DNA of 13,197 bases, from NCBI GenBank assembly GCA_040414855.1, contig JBEDUQ010000434.1, forward strand, positions 1 to 13,197, read 5' to 3'. This stretch comes from DASVXQ01 sp040414855 (GTDB taxonomy: Bacteria > Actinomycetota > CALGFH01). This document shows positions 1 through 6,778 of this stretch, one piece after another. Below the pieces are notes generated by a model. It did no database searches. It was not told where the DNA came from and saw only the letters and a list, made by a program, of their open reading frames with translations. The translations under genes and the position numbers were made by a program. Within the stretch, counting starts at the first letter, position 1; every line of letters starts with the position of its first letter.

Positions 1-13
1 AGCTCGGCGCGCG

Positions 14-27
14 GCGGCCCGGGCCGC
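14..27 (-). terminator. Palindrome after cyclase-like gene, possible terminator
   Basis: GCGGCCCGGGCCGC is a perfect 14-nt palindrome just downstream of the stop codon of the minus-strand cyclase-like gene. It could fold as a 5-bp GC stem with a 4-nt loop. There is no T tract, so termination is only a possibility, and such palindromes arise by chance in GC-rich DNA. Confidence 0.25.
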
Positions 28-29
28 TG

Positions 30-632
30 CTACGGGACGCGGTGGCCCTCGCCGGGGACCGAGACCCAGACCACGCCCTGGAGCCGCGGCCCGTCGATCT
101 CCACGCGGGTGAAATCGCGGCGGTCGAGGCCGCGCTCGCCGGTGGCGACCGTGTCCCGGAAGGTGCGGTCGGAGAGGATCAGGGCGAGGTCGGCGTCGGG
201 CCGGGACGCGAGCGCCGCGCGTACCGCGTGGCTGTCGGCCAGCCGGCTGGCCAGCTCGGGCGTGTCGCCGGGACGGCCGCGCCGGCCCGCGCCGTCGTGG
301 TGCAAGGCGACCCGCAGGCGCAGGCGGCCCTCGCCACCCCGGCTGGCGTTATAGGTCCCCAGCGCGGCCACCAGCTCGGCGACGAAATCGGCGACCAGCA
401 GGACCCTTGGCACCGAGCCGGGGATCAGCGCCAGCTCGCCGTCGCCGCGGTCCTGGATGATCCAGGTCGACCTGTCGACCGCCGCGGCGCCGGCCGCGCT
501 GTCGAGGACCTTGGTCAGACCGCCGCGGGTGGCGATCCGCAGTTCGCCGTCCAGCCGGCTGAACCCGTCCACGTTGACCGCCAGCTCGCAATAGGGCGAC
601 GGATTCAGGGGCTGGATCTGCCCGGTCATCAT
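30..632 (-). CDS. Class III nucleotide cyclase-like domain protein
   Basis: A 200-residue soluble protein that looks like the compact, divergent class III adenylate/guanylate cyclase fold common in actinobacterial signalling proteins. Seen: the strand-turn motif VNVDGFSR (Asp22) near the N terminus and QDRGDG (Asp64) about 40 residues later, matching the two metal-binding Asp positions of the family. RLRLRVALHHDG and LALILSD follow, with a terminal VVWVSVP strand. Length fits a single cyclase-like domain with no membrane segment. The start is the first of two consecutive ATGs, preceded by GGAGGAAGG at good spacing; the longer upstream reading frame runs antisense through the next gene. It is divergent from the SARP/STAND regulator at 974. 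Substrate-selecting residues could not be assigned, so it may be a catalytically dead nucleotide-binding module. Family assignment is from motif memory, without a search. Confidence 0.72.
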   Translation of the reverse strand: MMTGQIQPLNPSPYCELAVNVDGFSRLDGELRIATRGGLTKVLDSAAGAAAVDRSTWIIQDRGDGELALIPGSVPRVLLVADFVAELVAALGTYNASRGGEGRLRLRVALHHDGAGRRGRPGDTPELASRLADSHAVRAALASRPDADLALILSDRTFRDTVATGERGLDRRDFTRVEIDGPRLQGVVWVSVPGEGHRVP

Positions 633-973
633 GGCCTTCCTCCGACCGCCTCCGGCTCGAACCCGATGGGCGGGCGAGCCGGCGAGCTGGCCCGCGCGGG
701 AGGACCACCGGTCTGTGGGCTCGGGGGGAGCAGGCCCCTCCTCCCGCGGCCGCGCCACGCGCTGCTCCCACCGCGCCGAGTCCTTGGAAATCAAGGCTCT
801 GAAGGAAGCTAATCGAAGAAGATCCGCGTTGGGGACCTCTCCAGCCGGTGTGGAAGCCGTGTGGAAGCGGGACGAGCCGTCGATCGCTGATTTCCACGGC
901 TGAATCGTTCGAAGTACCCTTTCTCCTATGTTTTCAGGCGTTGCCGTCTGTCGACGATCGCGCGGGGAGCTCA
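633..973. promoter_or_regulatory. Divergent intergenic region, cyclase-like / SARP
   Basis: 341 bp without a credible gene, and the shared promoter region of two divergent genes. It holds an AT-richer core (about 780-940) against the very GC-rich surroundings. It also contains a small hairpin CCTTG-N5-CAAGG (782-796), the direct repeat at 848-868, an inverted partial copy of that repeat (TTTCCACGGC, 891-900), and a possible -10 element TATGTT at 927-932 for the SARP gene without a good -35. A weak -35 is usual for activator-dependent SARP promoters. No -10/-35 pair for the minus-strand gene is convincing. Confidence 0.55.
848..868 (+). promoter_or_regulatory. 11-bp-period direct repeat, candidate SARP operator
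   Basis: GTGTGGAAGC occurs at 848-857 and again, identically, at 859-868, giving an 11-bp period, one helical turn. Known SARP regulators bind tandem direct repeats with 11-bp spacing, which this geometry matches, and the repeat lies upstream of a SARP gene. It sits about 58 bp before the only -10-like element I see, farther than the roughly 8 bp typical of SARP targets. It could therefore serve autoregulation, the divergent gene, or neither. Confidence 0.4.
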
Positions 974-3595
974 GTGGAAGGCTCGTACTTTCGGATCCTG
1001 GGTCCGGTCGAGGTCGAGGTCGCTGGTCAGCGCGTCCGCCTCGGGCCGAGCCTCCGCCTGCTCGTGAGCGTCCTGCTGCTGAAGGCCAACCAGCCGATCT
1101 CGGCGGGCGCGCTCCGGGCCCTGCCGTGGGGCGGGGCCGCGAGCCCGAGCGATGCCACCGTCCGCAGCCACATCCAGCACCTGCGCCAGGCGATCGAGCC
1201 GCGACGGCTCTCGTGGGCGCCACCGCAGGTCCTGGTGACCGAGGGCGATGGCTACGTGCTGCGGGTCGAGCCCGGCCAGCGCGACACGACCAGCTTCGAG
1301 ACGCTCGTCGAGCGGGGGCGCCGGGCCCTCGCCGAGGGCGAGCCCGCGGCGGGCGCGGAGTCGCTGCGGGAGGCGCTGGCGCTGTGGCGCGGACCGGTGC
1401 TGGCCGGCCTCGCCAGCCTCGAAGGTGTCGACGCGCTCGGCATCGCCGCCGAGGTGGCGCGGCTCTACCGCCTACGGGAGATCGCGAGGACCGCGCTCGC
1501 CGCCGCCGAGGAGCGGGCCGAGCTGAAGGCCGACGACCAGGGCGAGCCCCGCCCGAGGACGCAGCCGCGCCAGCTTCCGCCCGGCCCGGCACGGTTCATC
1601 GGCAGGGATGCCGAGCTGGCGACCCTCCGGGACTACCTTGCGCCGAGCGGCGGGCGCGGGAGCGCCGCGGTGGTCGCCATCGACGGCCAGCCCGGCGTCG
1701 GGAAGTCGGCGCTGGCGGTCAACCTCGCCCACGCGCTGGCGCCGGCGTTCCCCGACGGCGTGCTCTACGTGCGGCTCCACGGCGCCGACGCCGAGCGCGT
1801 GCCGAGGTCCCCACAGCAGGCCCTGAGCCAACTGCTCACCGCGCTCGGCGTCCACGGCTCGGACGTCCCGGCCGAGACCGAGGAGGCGAGCGCGCGCTAC
1901 CGCACCGAGCTGGCCGAGCGCCGCGTCCTGGTGCTGCTCGACGACGCCGCCGACGCGGCCCAGGTGCGGCCGCTGCTTCCCGGCGGCCCCGGCTGCGCCG
2001 CGCTGATCACCAGCCGCGCCCGGCTCGCCCTGCCCGAGGCGCTCCCTTACCGGCTCGACCTGCTCTCCGAGCCCCATGCGATCGAGATGTTGGACCAGCT
2101 CGACGGGACCGGCCGCGTGCGGCGCGACCAGCGGGCGGCGGCGATGATCGCCAACGCCTGCGGGCGGCTGCCGCTGGCGGTGCAGATCGCCGCGGCCCGG
2201 CTCGGCAACCGGCCGTCGTGGACCTCGGCCGACCTGGCCGCCCGCCTCGCCGACGAGCACCGCCGCCTGGCCGAGCTCCAGCTCGGCGAGCTGGACGTGC
2301 GCGCCTGCTTCGAGCTGAGCTACCGCGGCCTCGACCCCGACCACCGGCGGCTGTTCCGGCTGCTCAGCCTGGTCGAGACGCCGGACTTCACGGTCGCGTC
2401 GACCGCCGGGCTACTCGACCTCCACCCTGGGGGCGAGGGCCGGGCGGAGGCGATGCTGGAGCGCCTGCTCGACGAGCAGCTCCTCGAGCAGTCCGAGCCG
2501 GACCGCTACCGGTTCCACGATCTGCTGCGACTGTTCGCGCACGAGCGGGTCGAGGACGAGGAGCCGCCGGCCGAGCGGGCAGAGGTTCGCCGCCGCGCGC
2601 TCGCCTGGTACCTGACCGTGGCCGAGCGGGCCGACAGCCTGCTCAAGCCGCCGGTGCTGCACGCCGCCATGGAGCCGGAGCCGATCACCGGCCTCCGCCT
2701 TCTCAGCCGCCAGGACGCCCTCAGCTGGCTCGAGTCCGAGCGCGCGAACCTGGTGGCGGTCGTGCGGCAGGCCGGCGACCAGGACGACCCCGAAGTTGCC
2801 GCGATCGCCTGGCGCCTCGCCGACACCCTCTTCCGGTTCTTCGACCTGCGCAAATACTGGGTCGACTGGCTGGCGGTCTGCGAGCCGGCCGTGCGGGCCG
2901 CGCGCCGCTCGGGCGACCGGGTCGCCGAGGCGTGGGCGGTCAACCGGCTCGCGACCGTGCTCCGCGAGCAGCGCCGGGTGCCGGCGGCGATCGCGCACCT
3001 GACCAGGGCGCTGGCGATCAGCCGCAAGGCCGGCGACGTCCAGCTGCAGTGCGCGATCCTGAACAGCCTCGGGATCGCCTACCAGGACCACGGCGACCTG
3101 ATGCGGGCGGTCCAGTGCCACCAGCAGCGGCTGGCGCTCGCCGAGCTCTCCGGCGACCGCCTGAACCAGGCGATCACCCTGAACAACCTCGGCGACATCC
3201 ACCGGGTGCAGCGCCACTACGACGAGGCGACGCGGAGCTTCGAGCGCTCCCTGGAGGTCTTCGAGGAGCTCGGCGAGGGCCGCTACGTCGGCATGGCGCT
3301 GCACAACCTCGGCGAGGTGGCGCTCGACCAGGGCCATCACGACCAGGCGATCGACTGGTACGAGCGCGGGCTCGGCTTCTCCCGCGAAGCCGACGACAAG
3401 TACTCCGAGGCACACACGCTGCTCGGCCTCGGCCGCGCACTGGCGCGCTCCGGGCAGCGCGAGCGGGCGCTGCCACTGTGGCGGCTGGCCCGCGACATCC
3501 TCGACGCGCTCGAGGCCCCGGAGACCGACGAGGCGCGCCGCCTGCTCGGCGAGGAGTACGACACCCGCGCCGGCTCCGGCGGCGGGGTGGCGTAG
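974..3595 (+). CDS. SARP-family STAND regulator (wHTH-BTAD-NB-ARC-TPR)
   Basis: An 873-residue cytoplasmic transcriptional regulator of the AfsR/SARP type, expected to bind direct-repeat promoters and switch on ATP binding. Domains: OmpR-like winged helix (about 6-98), BTAD remnant (about 106-182), NB-ARC/STAND ATPase (about 205-520) and C-terminal TPRs (about 650-860). Seen: Walker A GQPGVGKS (238-245), Walker B VLVLLDD (318-324), the TSR sensor (346-348), GRLPLA (397-402), FHDLLR (514-519, MHD-like), and at least four TPR units with NLG/AxxxxxxAL patterns. GTG at 974 is chosen because GGGGAG precedes it at good spacing and the winged-helix domain starts at once (FRILGPVEV); the 42 in-frame residues upstream look unlike protein. 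The BTAD lacks about 75 residues of its usual second half. It is the first of two same-strand large regulators. The targets are unknown. Confidence 0.9.
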   Translation: MEGSYFRILGPVEVEVAGQRVRLGPSLRLLVSVLLLKANQPISAGALRALPWGGAASPSDATVRSHIQHLRQAIEPRRLSWAPPQVLVTEGDGYVLRVEPGQRDTTSFETLVERGRRALAEGEPAAGAESLREALALWRGPVLAGLASLEGVDALGIAAEVARLYRLREIARTALAAAEERAELKADDQGEPRPRTQPRQLPPGPARFIGRDAELATLRDYLAPSGGRGSAAVVAIDGQPGVGKSALAVNLAHALAPAFPDGVLYVRLHGADAERVPRSPQQALSQLLTALGVHGSDVPAETEEASARYRTELAERRVLVLLDDAADAAQVRPLLPGGPGCAALITSRARLALPEALPYRLDLLSEPHAIEMLDQLDGTGRVRRDQRAAAMIANACGRLPLAVQIAAARLGNRPSWTSADLAARLADEHRRLAELQLGELDVRACFELSYRGLDPDHRRLFRLLSLVETPDFTVASTAGLLDLHPGGEGRAEAMLERLLDEQLLEQSEPDRYRFHDLLRLFAHERVEDEEPPAERAEVRRRALAWYLTVAERADSLLKPPVLHAAMEPEPITGLRLLSRQDALSWLESERANLVAVVRQAGDQDDPEVAAIAWRLADTLFRFFDLRKYWVDWLAVCEPAVRAARRSGDRVAEAWAVNRLATVLREQRRVPAAIAHLTRALAISRKAGDVQLQCAILNSLGIAYQDHGDLMRAVQCHQQRLALAELSGDRLNQAITLNNLGDIHRVQRHYDEATRSFERSLEVFEELGEGRYVGMALHNLGEVALDQGHHDQAIDWYERGLGFSREADDKYSEAHTLLGLGRALARSGQRERALPLWRLARDILDALEAPETDEARRLLGEEYDTRAGSGGGVA

Positions 3596-3612
3596 CGGCG
3601 CCCTTCCGCCGC
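3595..3612 (+). terminator. Hairpin at SARP stop codon, weak terminator candidate
   Basis: GCGGCG (3595-3600) and CGCCGC (3607-3612) form a perfect 6-bp stem with a 6-nt loop. The stem begins at the last base of the SARP stop codon. There is no following T run. It may act as a terminator or transcript-end stabiliser, or may be a chance GC-rich dyad. Confidence 0.28.
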
Positions 3613-3737
3613 CCCTCCAGGCGCTGGCCGCGACGTCGTCGCCTGCTCTCCTCGGCCAGGCCAGACCCGCGGATAGCGGCGCGGGAGCAGCGCAACACGT
3701 ACAGTGGCCTGCCCACGCAATTGCATGGCGGCGTGCA

Positions 3738-3766
3738 CCCGCCGGCTCGCCGGCCCTCACGGCGGG
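3738..3766 (+). promoter_or_regulatory. Hairpin overlapping the LAL ribosome-binding site
   Basis: CCCGCCG (3738-3744) pairs perfectly with CGGCGGG (3760-3766) around a 15-nt loop. The right arm overlaps the Shine-Dalgarno GGGAGG (3764-3769) that lies 4 nt before the GTG start at 3774. If folded, it would bury the ribosome-binding site and could limit or gate translation. The pairing is seen directly; regulation is inferred. Confidence 0.35.
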
Positions 3767-3773
3767 AGGCATC

Positions 3774-6656
3774 GTGCTGGAGAGCGGACATACTCCTCCT
3801 TCTCAGCAGAAACCGGTGGTGTATGGACGGCACGAGGAGCGCGCCATCATCGATGGCCTGCTCGCCGACGCCCGCGTGGGACACGGCGGGGTCCTGGTGG
3901 TCCGCGGCGGGGTCGGCATCGGCAAGCGAACCCTGCTCGGCGCGGCCGCCGACCGCGCCAGCGGCTTCCAGGTGCTGCGGGTCGCCGGGGTCGAGTCCGA
4001 GGAGACGCTGCCGTTCGCCGCGCTGCACCAGCTGCTGCTGCCGGCCATCGACCGGCTCGGCGAGCTGCCCGGGCCGCGGGCGACCGCGCTCCGGGCGGCG
4101 TTCGGGCTGGCCGAAGGACCGGTCAACCGCTTCCTGATCGAGCTTGGCGTGCTCAGCCTGCTCACCCGCATGGGCGCCGAGCGGCCGCTGCTGGGCCTGA
4201 TCACCGACGCGCAGTGGCTCGACCAGGCGTCGGTCGACACGCTGGCGTTCGTCGGCAGACGGCTCGACGCCGCCGCGGTGGTGCTCCTGCTGGAGGCCGA
4301 GGAAGGCGACGGCCAACGGTTCGACATGCCCGGGGTGCCGTCGCTCCGGCTCGGCGGACTGGACCACGAGGCGGCCGGCCAGCTACTGGCCTCGCGCACC
4401 GGCGAGCTTGCCGCCGAGGTGCGGGACCGGTTGATCGAGGAGACCGGCGGCAACCCGCTCGCCCTGCTCGAGATGCCCAGGACCCTGACCCCCGGGCAGC
4501 TCGCCGGCCGGGAGCCCCTGCCCGAGCGGATCGCGCTTGGCAGCAGGCTCCAGCGGGCGTTCCTGCCGTCGGTCCGGCGGCTGCCCGAGGCGACCCAGAC
4601 GCTGCTGCTGCTCGCCGCCGCCGACGACACCGGCGACCTCGCCACCGTGCTCGCGGCCGGCGCCACCATGTCGGTCGGCGCTGACGCGCTGGAGGCCGCC
4701 GAGCGGGTCGGGATCGTCTCGGTCTCGGAGCGGCAGCTCGAGTTCCGTCACCCACTGGCGCGCTCCGCCGTCTACCAGGGCGCGACCTTCATGGCCAGGC
4801 AGGCCGCCCACCGCGCGCTGACCGCGGTCCTGGCCGGCGACCTCCAGGCGGACCGGCGGGCGTGGCACATGGCCGCCACCGCGATGGGTCCCGACGAGCA
4901 GGTCGCCGCCGCCCTGGAGACCTCGGCGGACCGGGCCGCGAGCCGCCACGGCCCGATCGCCGCCGCCAGCGCCCTGGAGCGCGCGGCCGCGCTGACCCCG
5001 CTCCCTGGGCCGCGCGCCCGCCGGCTGGCGGCCGCCGCCGAGCACAGCTTCCAGGCTGGCCACGGCGAGTGGGCGCGCTCGCTGCTCGACCGGATCGATA
5101 CGGAGCCCGAGGACCCGGCGGTCCGCGGGCGGATCCTGCGTGTCCGCGGCCTGGTGGAGCTGGCGACCGGCACGCCGGCGGCCGCCGCCGGGCTGCTGGA
5201 GCAGAGCGCCGCCCTGCTGGGGGCGGCCGAGCCGGCCCGTGCCCTGGAGACGCTGCTGGTGGCCGCCTCCGCGGCGCTGGCCGCCGCGGACGTCGACGGT
5301 ATCGTCGAGCGGCTCGCCCCGGCCGCCGTTGGGCTGCTGCCGGGCGCCGAGCCGGCCCGCCGCATCGAAGCGATCTCCCGGAGCCTGGTCAGCGCCGGAC
5401 TCGCCGGGCCACGGCCGGCCGGCGACGGCGCGAGGCCAGGGCCGGCCGGGCGAGTCGGGCCACGGCCGGCCGACGGGGGAGCGGGGCCAGGGCCGGCCGG
5501 CGGGGGGACGGGACCACCGCCGTCGGCGGCGGTCGACGGCTGGCCGCACCCGGCGATCGCCTGGATGTGGCCGTTCATGGCGCTGGCCGAGCCGACGCCC
5601 GACGAGGCCACCGCCGCCCGCGTGTACGAGCGGCACGTGGCACGCTGCCGCGCGACCGGCTCGCTCAGCGACCTCTGCATCGCGCTCGGCAACCTCGCGC
5701 TCGCGCAGGCGTGGCTGGGCCGCTGGGACGACGCCGTCGTCAACGCCACCGAGGCGCTCGAGCTCGCCGGCGAGACGGACCGGCAGGCGATCGAGGCGTC
5801 GCTGCGCTCGCTGCTCGGCTGGCTCGCGGTCCAGCAGGGCCGGGCCGACGACTGCCGTCGCGCCGCCGGCCGGGCGCTCGGCACGGCCTTCGTCCGCCGG
5901 CTCCCTGTGACCACCGCCGGCGCCACCTGGCAGCTCGCCCAGCTCGACCTGATCGAGGGCCGGCCGGAGACGGCGCTCGACCGCCTCAAGGGCCTCGCCG
6001 TCCCCGGCCAGCCGCTGGCGCATCCGCCCATCGCGCTCATGGCCAGCGGCGACCTGGTCGAGGCGGCGACCCGCGTCGGCGACCTCGAGACCGCCGAGAC
6101 CATGGTCGAACGGCTCGAACGCTGGGTGGCGGCCGACGACTGGACCTGGGTCGCGGCCACGGCGGGGCGCTGCCGCGCGCTCATCACCGAGGGACCGGAC
6201 GCCGACGTGCGCTTCAAGGCGGCGCTGGCGGTCGACGGCATCGGCGAGCTGCCGTTCCAGCTCGCCCGCACCCATCTGGCCTATGGCGAGTGGCTGCGGC
6301 GGGCTCGCCGGCGGGCCGAGGCCCGCACCCAGCTACGCGCTGCGCTGGAGCTGTTCGAGCGGCTCGACGCCGGGCCGTGGATCGAACGCGCCAGCGCCGA
6401 GCTCCGAGCCAGCGGCGAGACCGCCCGGAGGCGGGACCCCAGCACGCTCGACCAGCTCACGCCGCAGGAGCTCCAGGTGGCCCGGCTCGCCGGCCAGGGG
6501 CTCAGGAACCGCGAGATCGCCGCCCAGCTGCTGATCAGCACCCACACGGTGAGCTACCACCTGCACAAGGTGTTCACCAAGCTGCGCATCGCCTCGCGGG
6601 CCGAGCTGGGCCTGCTCGGCCTCAACGACCTCGACGAGCTCGGCGGGCAGCCCTGA
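3774..6656 (+). CDS. LAL-type LuxR regulator with degenerate ATPase site
   Basis: A 960-residue LuxR regulator of the large ATP-binding (LAL/MalT-like) class, cytoplasmic and DNA-binding. Seen: N-terminal ATPase (about 15-300) with YGRHEE, a Walker A-like GGVGIGKRT (45-53), a Walker B-like LITDAQWLD (142-150) and RHPLARSAVY; a helical TPR-like middle; and a C-terminal LuxR helix-turn-helix (about 895-950: LTPQELQVARL, NREIAAQL, STHTVSYHLHKVF, KLRIASRAEL). GTG at 3774 has GGGAGG 4 nt upstream. Oddities: Walker A has Arg52 where Ser/Thr is expected, and Walker B has Thr144 where the first Asp is expected, so Mg-ATP binding may be altered or lost. Residues about 545-585 form a Gly/Pro/Ala/Arg-rich insert made by a 51-bp tandem duplication. 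It follows the SARP gene by 178 bp and could share its transcript or have its own promoter. Targets unknown. Confidence 0.9.
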   Translation: MLESGHTPPSQQKPVVYGRHEERAIIDGLLADARVGHGGVLVVRGGVGIGKRTLLGAAADRASGFQVLRVAGVESEETLPFAALHQLLLPAIDRLGELPGPRATALRAAFGLAEGPVNRFLIELGVLSLLTRMGAERPLLGLITDAQWLDQASVDTLAFVGRRLDAAAVVLLLEAEEGDGQRFDMPGVPSLRLGGLDHEAAGQLLASRTGELAAEVRDRLIEETGGNPLALLEMPRTLTPGQLAGREPLPERIALGSRLQRAFLPSVRRLPEATQTLLLLAAADDTGDLATVLAAGATMSVGADALEAAERVGIVSVSERQLEFRHPLARSAVYQGATFMARQAAHRALTAVLAGDLQADRRAWHMAATAMGPDEQVAAALETSADRAASRHGPIAAASALERAAALTPLPGPRARRLAAAAEHSFQAGHGEWARSLLDRIDTEPEDPAVRGRILRVRGLVELATGTPAAAAGLLEQSAALLGAAEPARALETLLVAASAALAAADVDGIVERLAPAAVGLLPGAEPARRIEAISRSLVSAGLAGPRPAGDGARPGPAGRVGPRPADGGAGPGPAGGGTGPPPSAAVDGWPHPAIAWMWPFMALAEPTPDEATAARVYERHVARCRATGSLSDLCIALGNLALAQAWLGRWDDAVVNATEALELAGETDRQAIEASLRSLLGWLAVQQGRADDCRRAAGRALGTAFVRRLPVTTAGATWQLAQLDLIEGRPETALDRLKGLAVPGQPLAHPPIALMASGDLVEAATRVGDLETAETMVERLERWVAADDWTWVAATAGRCRALITEGPDADVRFKAALAVDGIGELPFQLARTHLAYGEWLRRARRRAEARTQLRAALELFERLDAGPWIERASAELRASGETARRRDPSTLDQLTPQELQVARLAGQGLRNREIAAQLLISTHTVSYHLHKVFTKLRIASRAELGLLGLNDLDELGGQP
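5406..5507 (+). repeat. In-frame 51-bp tandem duplication inside LAL gene
   Basis: Two imperfect 51-bp copies (from 5406 and from 5457) both begin GGGCCACGGCCGGCC and share GGCCAGGGCCGGCC near their ends. The unit is 17 codons, so the frame is kept, giving GPRPAGDGARPGPAG followed by GPRPADGGAGPGPAG. It encodes a flexible, low-complexity linker in the middle of the helical region. The 3' part is rich in G runs (5475-5512), which could form a G-quadruplex if a 9-nt loop is allowed. Confidence 0.75.
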
Positions 6657-6669
6657 CCCGGCCGGCCGG

Positions 6670-6778
6670 GGCCAGACAGGCCAGACGGGCCAGGTGGGGC
6701 CACGCGGGCCACGCGGGCCACGCGGCCCAGGCGGCCCAGGCGGGTCAGGTGGGCCGAGCGGGCCAGGCGGGTCAGGCG
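6670..6778. repeat. Array of twelve 9-nt tandem repeats
   Basis: Twelve 9-nt units of consensus GGCCAGGCG (variants GGCCACGCG, GCCCAGGCG, GGTCAGGCG) run without a break except one extra G at 6697. The array fills almost the whole gap between the LAL stop at 6656 and the convergent MEDS-HATPase gene, and covers that gene's stop codon (6772-6774). Neighbouring identical units (three GGCCACGCG, two GCCCAGGCG) point to recent slippage. Read on the plus strand it would encode a collagen-like Gly-X-Y string, but no credible gene is there. Confidence 0.85.

Noticed and set aside
848..973. 42-residue N-terminal extension of the SARP protein
   Set aside because: It would run across the direct repeat and the -10-like element, has no matching domain, and GTG 974 has a better ribosome-binding site directly before the winged helix.
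30..1592. Long N-terminal extension of the cyclase-like gene
   Set aside because: The extra 320 residues are antisense to the SARP gene and low-complexity Arg/Ala/Pro; a good ribosome-binding site precedes ATG 632.
928..4137. A 1069-codon open frame on the plus strand
   Set aside because: It is out of frame with the SARP and LAL genes, is made almost wholly of Arg/Ala/Pro/Gly, and has no recognisable domain. It is a GC-rich shadow.
4383..6275. A 630-codon minus-strand open frame opposite the LAL gene
   Set aside because: It has shadow-frame composition, no domain and no ribosome-binding site, while the plus-strand LAL frame has continuous family motifs.
6670..6778. CRISPR array
   Set aside because: Units are 9 nt and contiguous with no spacers, and no cas genes are present.
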